This document shows positions 7,451 through 15,989 of a DNA stretch of 64,000 nt, piece by piece. The notes below the pieces were generated by a model. It did no database searches. It was not told the DNA's origin and saw nothing but the letters and a program-made list of their open reading frames with translations. The first letter of the stretch is position 1. Each line of letters begins with the position of its first letter. The stretch is from Pseudoprevotella muciniphila (GTDB taxonomy: Bacteria > Bacteroidota > Bacteroidia > Bacteroidales > Bacteroidaceae), in NCBI RefSeq assembly GCF_003265305.2, contig NZ_CP033459.1, positions 1,550,001-1,614,000 of the forward strand, read 5' to 3'. A program made the translations under genes and the position numbers.

Positions 7451-8713
7451 TCAGTCTTCGTATTTTTTTACGATGCAGCAAGCATTGTGTCCGCCGAAGC
7501 CGAATGTGTTGCTGAGTGCTGCGCGCACTGTGCGCTGCTGAGCCTTGTTGAAAGTGAAGTTCAAATTGTAATCGATGTTTTCATCTTCATCGCCTTCTTC
7601 GTGGTTGATGGTAGGTGGCACGATGTCATTCTTCACTGAGAGACAGCAGATGATGCTTTCTACTGCTCCTGCCGCTCCGAGAAGATGGCCCGTCATCGAT
7701 TTTGTAGAACTGATGTTTAGTTCGTATGCGTGCTGACCGAACACATCAAGTATGGCTTTCACTTCCGAAATATCGCCCACAGGAGTGGATGTGCCGTGCA
7801 CGTTGACATAGTCGATGTCCTCCGGCTTCAGTCCCGAGTTTGTCAATGCATTCAGCATCACGAGTTTTGCGCCGAGGCCTTCCGGATGAGATGCCGTAAT
7901 GTGATGTGCGTCGGCACTCTCACCACAGCCTGCTATCTCGCAATAAATCTTTGCTCCACGCGCTTTGGCATGTTCCAAATCTTCAAGGATGAGGCAACCT
8001 GCTCCTTCAGCCATTACGAAGCCGTCACGGCTGGCACTGAATGGACGCGATGCATGCTGTGGGTCGTCATTCCTTGTAGAAAGGGCATGCATGGCATTAA
8101 AACCACCCACAGCAGAGTCGCAAATGGCCGCTTCTGCACCTATTGCCAACATAACGTTAGCCTGACCGAGACACACTCTGTTGAACGCATCAATCAGGGC
8201 GCTCGTAGAACTGGCGCAGGCTGCAGTGGTGTTGAAGTTAGGACCATGGAAACCATAGTTGATGGCTACTTGCCCTGCGGCAATGTCACTGATCATCTTA
8301 GGAATGAAGAAAGGATTGAAACGAGGTGCACCTTCCTTATGGCAGGCACGATATCCCACTTCGCTTTCAAAAGTCTGAATACCACCAATACCTACACCAG
8401 TGATGACACCTATCCTGTTCTTATCTTCCTTATCAAGATCTAATCCGCTGTCTTCGAGCGCCTCAGCCGCCACTTTAAGGCAATAGTGCTCATACGGATC
8501 CATCTTGCGGGCTTCTTTGCGGTCAATATAATCAGTTGCATTGAAATTCTTTATCTCGCAAGCAAATTGCGTCTTGAAATCCGACGCGTCAAATTTTGTA
8601 ATGGGCGCTGCGCCACTCACACCATTCTTGATGTTTTCCCACATCTCAGGAATAGAGTTTCCTACTGGGGTGAGAGCACCGAGTCCGGTTACAACTACTC
8701 TTTTTAATTCCAT
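7451..8713 (-). CDS. fabF: Beta-ketoacyl-ACP synthase II
   Basis: 420 residues, the usual length. It elongates acyl-ACP with malonyl-ACP in fatty acid synthesis in the cytoplasm. The nucleophile is the Cys in Thr-Ala-Ala-Cys-Ala-Ser-Ser-Thr; the two catalytic His lie in Val-His-Gly-Thr-Ser-Thr-Pro and in Ser-Met-Thr-Gly-His-Leu-Leu-Gly-Ala-Ala-Gly-Ala. The N terminus Arg-Val-Val-Val-Thr-Gly-Leu-Gly-Ala-Leu-Thr-Pro-Val-Gly is typical. It lies downstream of its carrier protein gene acpP with a 168-base spacer containing a strong hairpin, which probably lets acpP be expressed at a higher level than fabF. Confidence 0.97.
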   Translation of the reverse strand: MELKRVVVTGLGALTPVGNSIPEMWENIKNGVSGAAPITKFDASDFKTQFACEIKNFNATDYIDRKEARKMDPYEHYCLKVAAEALEDSGLDLDKEDKNRIGVITGVGIGGIQTFESEVGYRACHKEGAPRFNPFFIPKMISDIAAGQVAINYGFHGPNFNTTAACASSTSALIDAFNRVCLGQANVMLAIGAEAAICDSAVGGFNAMHALSTRNDDPQHASRPFSASRDGFVMAEGAGCLILEDLEHAKARGAKIYCEIAGCGESADAHHITASHPEGLGAKLVMLNALTNSGLKPEDIDYVNVHGTSTPVGDISEVKAILDVFGQHAYELNISSTKSMTGHLLGAAGAVESIICCLSVKNDIVPPTINHEEGDEDENIDYNLNFTFNKAQQRTVRAALSNTFGFGGHNACCIVKKYED

Positions 8714-8773
8714 GTTTCTTTTTAAAATATAAAAAAGAAGTTATCCCTCGTAAGTAGTTAGCGGCTATTGGAA

Positions 8774-8816
8774 TTATAGTAGTTACGAACTTTTGGAGGG
8801 TACGTAACTGCTATAA
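8774..8816 (-). other. Hairpin between acpP and fabF
   Basis: A 14-bp stem (8774-8787 with 8803-8816, one wobble pair) with a 15-base loop lies in the acpP-fabF spacer. No strong U-tract follows on the minus strand. It may act as a partial terminator or a 3' stabiliser of acpP mRNA. The 12-base palindrome CTTCTTAAGAAG lies closer to acpP, around 8834-8845. Confidence 0.55.
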
Positions 8817-8881
8817 CTTCTCAACTGCTTTGACTTCTTAAGAAGAAAAACTTCTCGGAAAGTTTCTAAAGGATGCGGAAA

Positions 8882-9127
8882 TTATGCTTTCGTGTGCTCC
8901 TCGATGTATGCAATAGCATCGCCAACTGTAGAAATCTTTTCAGCCTGATCATCGGGGATGGTAATTTCGAATTCCTTTTCGAATTCCATGATGAGCTCTA
9001 CGGTATCGAGAGAGTCTGCGCCAAGGTCGTTAGCGAAACTTGCTTCGTCCTTTACGTCAGCGTCGTCAACGCTCAATTTGTCCTTGATGATTTCTTTCAC
9101 TTTAGCTGCAATTTCCATGTCTGCCAT
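8882..9127 (-). CDS. acpP: Acyl carrier protein
   Basis: 81 residues, strongly acidic. The Ser of [10 protein letters not shown] (about residue 39) is the site where 4'-phosphopantetheine is attached; the carrier then holds the growing acyl chain. Helix I and the C-terminal Ala-Ile-Ala-Tyr-Ile helix fit the family. A start at 9118 (second Met) is also possible. A well-formed promoter lies about 100 bases upstream, and fabF follows, so this is the first gene of the fatty acid/rnc cluster. Confidence 0.96.
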   Translation of the reverse strand: MADMEIAAKVKEIIKDKLSVDDADVKDEASFANDLGADSLDTVELIMEFEKEFEITIPDDQAEKISTVGDAIAYIEEHTKA

Positions 9128-9227
9128 AGTTGTGTAAATTAATTGTTTTGTTTGTTAATAATTGATTTCTGATTTTCTACACCCTCATAGAAGAAGGTTG
9201 CTGTCCGTTCTTTTTATTTTGGACGTG

Positions 9228-9259
9228 CAAAAGTATAGTGAAAACTTTATATGACCAAA
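9228..9259 (-). promoter_or_regulatory. acpP promoter
   Basis: On the minus strand a TTTG (-33) at 9256-9259 is followed after 20 bases by TACTTTTG (-7) at 9228-9235, matching the Bacteroidota primary sigma consensus. The rest of the 320-base gap between hisS and acpP is AT-rich and holds only this promoter and the hisS terminator. Confidence 0.75.
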
Positions 9260-9388
9260 CCGATTATGAAAAAAAGTAAAAAATCTTGCGCAAAAAGACT
9301 CTGTTTTGTGCAATTTATATAGCAAAATAGCACTAAAATAAGCATTTCAAGGAGAATGGTTGCATTTGAAACAAAATAGTTGCAAAAC

Positions 9389-9420
9389 AAAAAAATGCCG
9401 TCTCTTTTGGGGAAACGGCA
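9389..9420 (-). terminator. hisS terminator
   Basis: GCCGTTTC (9419-9412) pairs with GAGACGGC (9404-9397), with one G-U pair, and is followed on the minus strand by a run of seven T. It starts 27 bases after the hisS stop. Confidence 0.85.
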
Positions 9421-9446
9421 CAAAAAATTGTTATGAACAAGTAATG

Positions 9447-10814
9447 TCAACTCTTATTCAGCAATTCGACAACTTCTTCTATGCTGACAAGTTGTTGGTT
9501 GCCTGAAACCATGTCTTTCAGCATCAATTTGCCTTCCTTGATTTCGTTTTCACCAACGAGTGCCACGTATGGAACACCATGTGCATTGGCATAACTCATT
9601 TGCTTTTTCATCTTGACGCTATCTGGATATACTTCTGCGGAAATGCCTTCCGTGCGCAATTTTCTTGCATAAGCCATACATTGTTTCGCCTCGCGAAGAC
9701 CGAAATTGATAAATAAAATACGGCATCCACCCACAGCATCCTCCGGATAGAGTTCGAGTTGGTTGAGCACGTCGTAGATGCGGTCGGCCCCGAAGGAAAT
9801 GCCCACACCGCTAAGCCCGGGCATGCCGAAGATGCCCGTGAGGTTGTCGTAACGCCCGCCACCGGTGATACTGCCAATCTGTACGTCGAGCGCCTTCACT
9901 TCGAAAATGCACCCCGTATAATAGTTTAAGCCACGAGCCAGAGTTAGATCCAGTTCCACCTCATTGTGGGGTCTGGCATCTGCTACCTCACCAAGTACGA
10001 ATTTCACTTCTTCCACACCCTTCAACCCTGTTTCGCTGTCAGCGAGCACATGGGCTATGCTTTCTAATTTCTCCTCATTGCTACCACTTAAGGTGAGAAT
10101 TGGTTGCAGTTTCTCAACAGACTCTTGAGACAATCCGCCCGCCAGCAATTCTGCATTCACGTTGTCAAGACCGATTTTGTCTAATTTGTCAATGGCAACA
10201 GTGATATCAACAATCTTGTCGGGTGCTCCGATGATTTCAGCAATACCTGCTAAAATCTTGCGGTTGTTGATTTTTATACACACGCGAATTCCGAAACGGG
10301 AGAATACCTCATCGATGATTTGTACGAGTTCTACTTCGTTGAGCAGAGAATCGGAGCCCACCACGTCAGCATCACACTGATAGAACTCCCTATAGCGCCC
10401 TTTCTGCGGTCGGTCTGCACGCCAAACGGGCTGTATCTGGTAACGTTTGAACGGAAGTTGCAATTCTTCGCGGTGTTGTACGACATAGCGTGCAAAAGGC
10501 ACCGTCAGGTCATAGCGCAACCCCTTTTCACAGAATTTATTAGTCAGGCGGATACTATTCCTTCCGAGAAGTTCCTCGTCGGTAGTTTTTGCCACGAAAT
10601 CACCGCTGTTAAGTATCTTGAAGAGAAGTTTGTCGCCTTCTTCGCCGTATTTGCCCATCAGTGTCGAAAGGTTCTCCATTGCAGGAGTTTCAATCTGACG
10701 GTAGCCATAGAGTGCATATACGTCGCGGATGGTGTTGAATATATAGTTACGCTTCGCCATTTCTACAGGCGAAAAGTCACGAGTTCCTTTGGGAATAGAT
10801 GGTTTCTGTGCCAT
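9447..10814 (-). CDS. hisS: Histidyl-tRNA synthetase
   Basis: 455 residues. It charges tRNA-His in the cytoplasm. The class II core shows Pro-Lys-Gly-Thr-Arg-Asp-Phe at the N terminus, motif 2 [11 protein letters not shown] (about 99-109) and the histidine-specific Ala-Arg-Gly-Leu-Asn-Tyr-Tyr-Thr-Gly motif near 290. A C-terminal anticodon-binding domain with Leu-Arg-Thr-Glu-Gly-Ile follows. No promoter box was seen just upstream. The EEP nuclease ends only 46 bases before the start on the same strand, so the two may be co-transcribed. Confidence 0.97.
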   Translation of the reverse strand: MAQKPSIPKGTRDFSPVEMAKRNYIFNTIRDVYALYGYRQIETPAMENLSTLMGKYGEEGDKLLFKILNSGDFVAKTTDEELLGRNSIRLTNKFCEKGLRYDLTVPFARYVVQHREELQLPFKRYQIQPVWRADRPQKGRYREFYQCDADVVGSDSLLNEVELVQIIDEVFSRFGIRVCIKINNRKILAGIAEIIGAPDKIVDITVAIDKLDKIGLDNVNAELLAGGLSQESVEKLQPILTLSGSNEEKLESIAHVLADSETGLKGVEEVKFVLGEVADARPHNEVELDLTLARGLNYYTGCIFEVKALDVQIGSITGGGRYDNLTGIFGMPGLSGVGISFGADRIYDVLNQLELYPEDAVGGCRILFINFGLREAKQCMAYARKLRTEGISAEVYPDSVKMKKQMSYANAHGVPYVALVGENEIKEGKLMLKDMVSGNQQLVSIEEVVELLNKS

Positions 10815-10860
10815 TTATATTTAAATAGGTATAATAAGATATGTCTGTCTTTAAAATTTC

Positions 10861-11976
10861 TTATTTCACTTCTTTGACGAGATAAATATACGTAGGAAGG
10901 TGGTCGCTGTAGCCATTGAGCCACACGCCGCCGGCATGGGTGCGGAACGGACTGCCTTTATAGCGTCCTTCACGTTGGAAGAGATATTCGCGCAGGAACA
11001 CCTCATTACGTAAGAACTTCAGTGTGGACCGGTCGTCGCCTATCAAGTCGCCACTGAACACTATCTGATCAAAGAGGTTCCACGAACCTTGATATGACAA
11101 TGTGCCCTGCCCTTTCTTGTAGAGCATGTCCCACCAAGGGTTGTAGAGGTCATGGGCAGACTTTACGTCTTTAATGTCGTGCTTACATTTCAGTTGCTCC
11201 GACATACTCTTGTTCTTCGGATCATCGTTCATGTCGCCCATTATAATAATGTGTGCACCCGGGTCTTGTTCGAGCAGTGCCTCCTTGAGGTGGTACACCT
11301 GATATCCCGCACGTTCGCGAGCTTCGCTGCCGGCAAATCGCGATGGCCAGTGATTCACGATAAAGTGCGTTTTCTCGCCCACGAGTTTTCCCGAAACAAC
11401 AAGGAAACCACGCGTGACGTGTGACGTATCGCCACGCAATTCCTGATAGGGCACCACCCGCTTGTTCTCGTCCACATAGAAACTCAGATCAACTTCCGGC
11501 TGGTTCGGGTCAAGGTAATAGTAATACACCAACATGCAGGTGTCGAGTTCGAAATATTTCGGATTATAGATGGCAGCACAGTCCACACCTCTTCGGTCGG
11601 GTCCCTCAATATGCACCACTCGGTAGTTCCTTCCAGCAAGGGCAGGCTGTTTGAGGAGATCCTCCACCACCGAGCGGTTCTCCACCTCACTCAGCCCGAT
11701 GAATGCAGGACCATTCTTCAGTTTGTCTGTGCACATCTCACCAAGGACAGTGGACATGTTCTTGAGTTTGGCGCGATACTTCATCCCGCTCCAGGCATTT
11801 GCACCATCCGGGAGGTACTCAAAATCGTTTTTACCGGCATCGTGCAACGTATCGAAAAGATTTTCCAAGTTGTAGAAACCTACACCATACATTGCATAAC
11901 GCTTTTCGCCATTATTCTGTGCAAAGCCTATCAAGGCTGCATACAGAAGCACTACACTTAAAAGAAACTTTCTCAT
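10861..11976 (-). CDS. Secreted endonuclease/exonuclease/phosphatase (DNase I fold) protein
   Basis: 371 residues from the ATG at 11976, chosen because it begins a signal peptide ending near Ala-Gln (about 19-20). All EEP active-site motifs are visible in order: Tyr-Asn-Leu-Glu-Asn-Leu-Phe-Asp, Ile-Gly-Leu-Ser-Glu-Val-Glu-Asn, Val-Asn-His-Trp-Pro-Ser-Arg, Met-Gly-Asp-Met-Asn-Asp-Asp-Pro, and the terminal Ser-Asp-His-Leu-Pro. These supply the metal and acid/base residues of Mg-dependent phosphodiester hydrolysis. It is expected in the periplasm or outside the cell. It is transcribed divergently from a TonB-receptor operon that ends with a second nuclease, suggesting extracellular nucleic acids as substrate. 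A phospholipid or sugar-phosphate substrate cannot be excluded. Confidence 0.88.
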   Translation of the reverse strand: MRKFLLSVVLLYAALIGFAQNNGEKRYAMYGVGFYNLENLFDTLHDAGKNDFEYLPDGANAWSGMKYRAKLKNMSTVLGEMCTDKLKNGPAFIGLSEVENRSVVEDLLKQPALAGRNYRVVHIEGPDRRGVDCAAIYNPKYFELDTCMLVYYYYLDPNQPEVDLSFYVDENKRVVPYQELRGDTSHVTRGFLVVSGKLVGEKTHFIVNHWPSRFAGSEARERAGYQVYHLKEALLEQDPGAHIIIMGDMNDDPKNKSMSEQLKCKHDIKDVKSAHDLYNPWWDMLYKKGQGTLSYQGSWNLFDQIVFSGDLIGDDRSTLKFLRNEVFLREYLFQREGRYKGSPFRTHAGGVWLNGYSDHLPTYIYLVKEVK

Positions 11977-12074
11977 GTTATTAGTATTGGTATGCAAACC
12001 GGTAATTATAAGGCGCGCGCTGGCAATACTGCACAAAAGCAAGCACCTCTGACGACCAATCTGCCATTCATTTG

Positions 12075-12082
12075 CAAAATTA
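12075..12082 (-). promoter_or_regulatory. Promoter -7 box of the EEP nuclease gene
   Basis: TAATTTTG on the minus strand, about 100 bases before ATG 11976, fits TAnnTTTG. No clear -33 box. Confidence 0.45.
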
Positions 12083-12165
12083 AGAAAAAGAATAGAAAAG
12101 TAATAACGTATTTCATTTTAATAAACATTTTTTTACAAACAGACCACAATAAGAAAAAAAATAAT

Positions 12166-12173
12166 TAGTTTTG
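12166..12173 (+). promoter_or_regulatory. Promoter -7 box of the TonB-receptor operon
   Basis: TAGTTTTG fits TAnnTTTG and lies 56 bases before ATG 12230, within the divergent intergenic region. No clear -33 box. Confidence 0.45.
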
Positions 12174-12229
12174 CAGAACAAACCTTGTGTTAAACCCAAT
12201 ACGCAACAAAAATATATAATCAACATATC

Positions 12230-14905
12230 ATGAAAAAAGGAATAATTCTAACACTCGCTGCTCTATGGCTGTCAGCAGGGGCTTTTGCCCAAACGCCAAG
12301 CGACTCTTTGTCGATGGCGGATGACAATTCCGACGAGACGTTCACTGAGACGCAACTCGATGAGGATAACAGCGATGCCACACAGGCTGCGAGTGCCATC
12401 ATGAACGCAAAGAACGACCCGTTCATGTCGGCAGTTGGTTTCCGCTTCAGTGCCATGCGATTCAGGGTAAGAGGCTATGACAACAATAGCAGCCAAACCT
12501 ATATGAATGGCTTGTTGCTCAACGACATGGAAAGCGGAAGATTCAACTACAGTTCTGTAGGAGGATTGAACGATGCTGTGAGAAACAGGGAATCTGTCAG
12601 TCCTTTCGAATTCAACATCTTCGGTATGGCAAATGAAGGTGGGGCGCAAAACATGCTCACAAGGGCGAGCCAGTTCTCAAAAGGGAACAAACTGACGCTA
12701 TCGGGCACCAACCGCAACTACCTGCTCCGAGGCATGTACACCTTTGCCACAGGCATGCAGCCCAATGGATGGGCTTTTGCGGGATCTGTGGGCTACAGAT
12801 GGGCAAACGAAGGTGTTATTGAGGGAACTTTCTACAACTCCTTCAGTTACTTCCTCGCAGCAGAAAAGCGCATCAACGACCGACACACATTATCGCTCGT
12901 CACATTCGGAGCACCTACCGAACGTGCACAGCAAGCGGCTGCCACAGAAGAGGTCTATTGGCTGGCTAACTCACACTACTATAATCCTAACTGGGGCTAC
13001 CAGAACGGCTCTAAGCGAAATGCTCGCGTAGTACACAGTTTTGAACCTACAGCCATCCTGACGTGGGACTGTCGCTTCGACCGCGACCGAAAACTCACCA
13101 CCTCGGCAGGATTTAAATACAATATGTATTCCAGTACGGCGCTCGGATGGAATGGCGATGCATACGACCCACGACCAGACTATTACAAAAATCTGCCTTC
13201 GAGCATATTCGATGTTTATGACCCTCAGCAGAACAACCCAACTTATCTGGGCGAACACCCCTTCTTGCTTGAGCAGTGGAACACGCTCTACGATTTCTGG
13301 ACATCCAGCAAAGCCAACCGGCAAATCAACTGGGACCGCATGTACTTCGTGAACCGGCAGAACGAACAACTCGGCGGAGAAGCACTCTACTATCAGGAAC
13401 GCCGCCACAACAACCAGTTGGTATTCGCACTAAGTCCAACATTCTCACACTATATCAACACCAACAACAAATATGCCATCGGAGCCGTGCTTAACCACAC
13501 CAAAGGTATGCATTACAAGACGATGGATGACCTGCTCGGAGGTACTAACTACACCGATGTGGACAAGTTCGCTGCAAACGATTACGGCCCCAACAGCACA
13601 GAAGCACAGAACGACCTTCGACACCCCAACCGACAAATCAGGAAAGATGACAAGTTTGGATACGACTACAATATCATCGTGAACTATGCCAAACTCTGGG
13701 GTGCTTATGAACATGCTTACAGAAACTTTGGCGTTACTGTTGGTGCTCACATCGACGGAACCACCATCGAGCGCGACGGAAAGATGCAAAACGGACGTGC
13801 ACCGGAAAACTCATACGGCAAGAGCGGTGCAGCCAAATTCCTTGCAGGAGGTGGAAAAGTGCTCTTCGCTTATCAACCCATACCAAACAACACTGTCAAA
13901 CTCGGATTGTCTGCCATCACGAAGGCTCCGCTTGCACGCAACGCATTTGTTGCAGCGAGAATGCAAAACAACTTCGTGGACAACCTGAAAGTGGAAGACA
14001 TCTTCAATGCCAACCTTTCTTACGACTTCCGTTTCGGCGACTTCAGCGGAAAGATAAGCGGCTACTGGACAAGAATGATGAACATGGTAGAACAGACCGC
14101 TTTCTACAACGACCAGGAACAGCGTTTCACCTATCTCACCATGAGCAACATCGACAAGGCTTACTATGGTGTGGAAATGGCTCTGAGATATGCCGTAACA
14201 TCAAGTCTTTCGTTCAACTTCATCGGAAGCATGGGAGAGGCTAAATATACCAACAACCCATTGGCTCAGGTGAACTACGAAGGCATGAACAGTGCCACCA
14301 TTGCTTCGCTCAATAAGGCTGTCAACCCCGTGACAGGAAAAGCAGAAACACTGAGAGTAATTGCAGACGGTATGCATGCCAACGGAACACCTCTCACAGC
14401 ACTGAGTTTAGGAGCAAACTATAACATAAAAGGATGGTTCTTCGAAGCCGACCTGAACTATTACAACCGTGTATATGTAAGTTATTCACAATATCGCCGC
14501 TTGAGCAATGTCGTGCCAAACTACGTATCCAACATCACCTACGAAGGCAATTACGTGTTTGAGGTAACAAGAAGCGACATCAGCGAAAACGGAGGTATGC
14601 TGTATGATGCAGATGGCAACCTGCTCAAGGCTGTCAGCCCTGCTCAGGAAAAATTCGACGGAGGATTTATGCTCAATGCTTCAATAGGACGATATATCCG
14701 CCTGAAGCGAGGTAAAAGCATCAGCATCAACCTCTCCTTTAACAACATCACCAACAACCGCAACCTGAGAACGGGCGGCTACGAACAAAACCGCGACGAC
14801 TTCTATTCCACAGGTGTGGCACGCTCTTACAAGTTCTCGAGAAACTCGAAGTACTACTACGCTAACGCATTCAATTTCTTCCTGAACGTCGGTTTCAGAT
14901 TCTAA
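12230..14905 (+). CDS. TonB-dependent outer-membrane receptor
   Basis: 891 residues with a type I signal peptide ending at about Ala20-Gln21. There is no N-terminal carboxypeptidase-regulatory-like domain, so it is not a classic SusC. After an acidic Asp/Glu/Thr-rich stretch the plug follows, with Phe-Arg-Val-Arg-Gly-Tyr-Asp, Asn-Gly-Leu-Leu-Leu-Asn-Asp and Gly-Gly-Ala-Gln-Asn elements. The rest is a beta-barrel rich in aromatic strands, ending in Gly-Phe-Arg-Phe with the terminal Phe typical of barrels. It imports a bulky substrate across the outer membrane with TonB energy. The downstream lipoproteins (gaps 16, 69 and 78 bases) and the two flanking nucleases point to DNA/RNA fragments, an inference from context only. 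Confidence 0.9.
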   Translation: MKKGIILTLAALWLSAGAFAQTPSDSLSMADDNSDETFTETQLDEDNSDATQAASAIMNAKNDPFMSAVGFRFSAMRFRVRGYDNNSSQTYMNGLLLNDMESGRFNYSSVGGLNDAVRNRESVSPFEFNIFGMANEGGAQNMLTRASQFSKGNKLTLSGTNRNYLLRGMYTFATGMQPNGWAFAGSVGYRWANEGVIEGTFYNSFSYFLAAEKRINDRHTLSLVTFGAPTERAQQAAATEEVYWLANSHYYNPNWGYQNGSKRNARVVHSFEPTAILTWDCRFDRDRKLTTSAGFKYNMYSSTALGWNGDAYDPRPDYYKNLPSSIFDVYDPQQNNPTYLGEHPFLLEQWNTLYDFWTSSKANRQINWDRMYFVNRQNEQLGGEALYYQERRHNNQLVFALSPTFSHYINTNNKYAIGAVLNHTKGMHYKTMDDLLGGTNYTDVDKFAANDYGPNSTEAQNDLRHPNRQIRKDDKFGYDYNIIVNYAKLWGAYEHAYRNFGVTVGAHIDGTTIERDGKMQNGRAPENSYGKSGAAKFLAGGGKVLFAYQPIPNNTVKLGLSAITKAPLARNAFVAARMQNNFVDNLKVEDIFNANLSYDFRFGDFSGKISGYWTRMMNMVEQTAFYNDQEQRFTYLTMSNIDKAYYGVEMALRYAVTSSLSFNFIGSMGEAKYTNNPLAQVNYEGMNSATIASLNKAVNPVTGKAETLRVIADGMHANGTPLTALSLGANYNIKGWFFEADLNYYNRVYVSYSQYRRLSNVVPNYVSNITYEGNYVFEVTRSDISENGGMLYDADGNLLKAVSPAQEKFDGGFMLNASIGRYIRLKRGKSISINLSFNNITNNRNLRTGGYEQNRDDFYSTGVARSYKFSRNSKYYYANAFNFFLNVGFRF

Positions 14906-14921
14906 AAAAACGAAAACAGCA

Positions 14922-15920
14922 ATGAAAAAGAGTATATTTTCAATTCTAATGTTCGCAGCACTGTCTGCATTCTGCCTGACGGGGTGCATGGACAACAATG
15001 ACGATCCCGACCTCAGCAAATTTTCTATCACCAGCCAGACAAGTGTGGGAGAAGTCAATACCACCATCGCTGATATCAAGAAAAAATATTGCGCAGGCAG
15101 AAATGGGGCGGACTTCAGCAGAAATGCTTCTAATTTCTATACGCAAGTGAAGGACTCGCAGGTGATTGAAGGCGTCATCGTAGCCAACGACATCAGCGGA
15201 AATCTCTACCAGACACTCATGCTCAGAAGTTTCAGCAGCGAAACAGACACCATTGGCGACTGCATACTGTTGAGCATTAAGAACACCTGCCTTTACCCCT
15301 ACTTCCAACTCGGACAAAAGGTTAAGGTAAACCTTAAGGGACTTTACGTGGGCTGCTACAGTAAGACACCAAAAATCGGACAGCCTTACTACACCAGTTA
15401 TGGCAACCTCAACCTGGGTCCCATGCTCCTCGACCTTTGCAAGACTAACATCGAACTTGTAGGCGCACCCGACCCCAATGCACGTGAACTCAAGCCATGG
15501 GTACCCACCGATGCCTGGCTCAGAGCAACAGCAAACCGCACTTACCAGAATAGTCCCACGCTTGCCACAGTGAGGGGATATATCACAGAAGTGCAGGGCG
15601 ACAACGTAAACATTCCTGCCGTAGGTGAAGTAACAGGCGAGAAAGAGCCCATCTATATGGATGCTGACAGTGTGAAATACAAAATTTTTGCACCGGAAGT
15701 GCTTCACGACGACGGCTACGGTGTTGACCGCACCATCCAACTGCTGACCAACACCTCGAAAGTGACTCTCAGAACCTCTACAGAAAACGAGATAGCCTTT
15801 ACGAGAATACCGGTTACGACTTGCACCTTCACAGGTATCCTGACCTATTATGATGGATGGCAGGTGCAACTGCGCGCACTCGACGACCTGAATATTCTTC
15901 CCACAGAACAAGAACAATAA
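14922..15920 (+). CDS. DUF5689-like surface lipoprotein
   Basis: 332 residues, lipoprotein signal with Cys22 (Leu-Thr-Gly-Cys) followed by Met-Asp-Asn-Asn-Asp-Asp, an acidic surface-export-like stretch. Residues about 40-175 resemble DUF5689: an Ile-Glu-Gly-Val-Ile-Val-Ala-Asn-Asp strand, then Leu-Gly-Gln-Lys-Val-Lys-Val-Asn-Leu-Lys-Gly-Leu, typical of OB-like small barrels. Related segments (Val-Arg-Gly-Tyr-Ile, Phe-Thr-Gly-Ile-Leu) recur in the C-terminal half, suggesting a second barrel. It lies 16 bases behind the TonB receptor and probably forms the surface binding partner. OB-like barrels would suit nucleic-acid binding, but that is inference. Confidence 0.75.
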   Translation: MKKSIFSILMFAALSAFCLTGCMDNNDDPDLSKFSITSQTSVGEVNTTIADIKKKYCAGRNGADFSRNASNFYTQVKDSQVIEGVIVANDISGNLYQTLMLRSFSSETDTIGDCILLSIKNTCLYPYFQLGQKVKVNLKGLYVGCYSKTPKIGQPYYTSYGNLNLGPMLLDLCKTNIELVGAPDPNARELKPWVPTDAWLRATANRTYQNSPTLATVRGYITEVQGDNVNIPAVGEVTGEKEPIYMDADSVKYKIFAPEVLHDDGYGVDRTIQLLTNTSKVTLRTSTENEIAFTRIPVTTCTFTGILTYYDGWQVQLRALDDLNILPTEQEQ

Positions 15921-15989
15921 GCAAGTCGGCATAATACCATCACAAAGCAACCAAACAAATTTGAAATATAAATAAAAACAAGATACACC

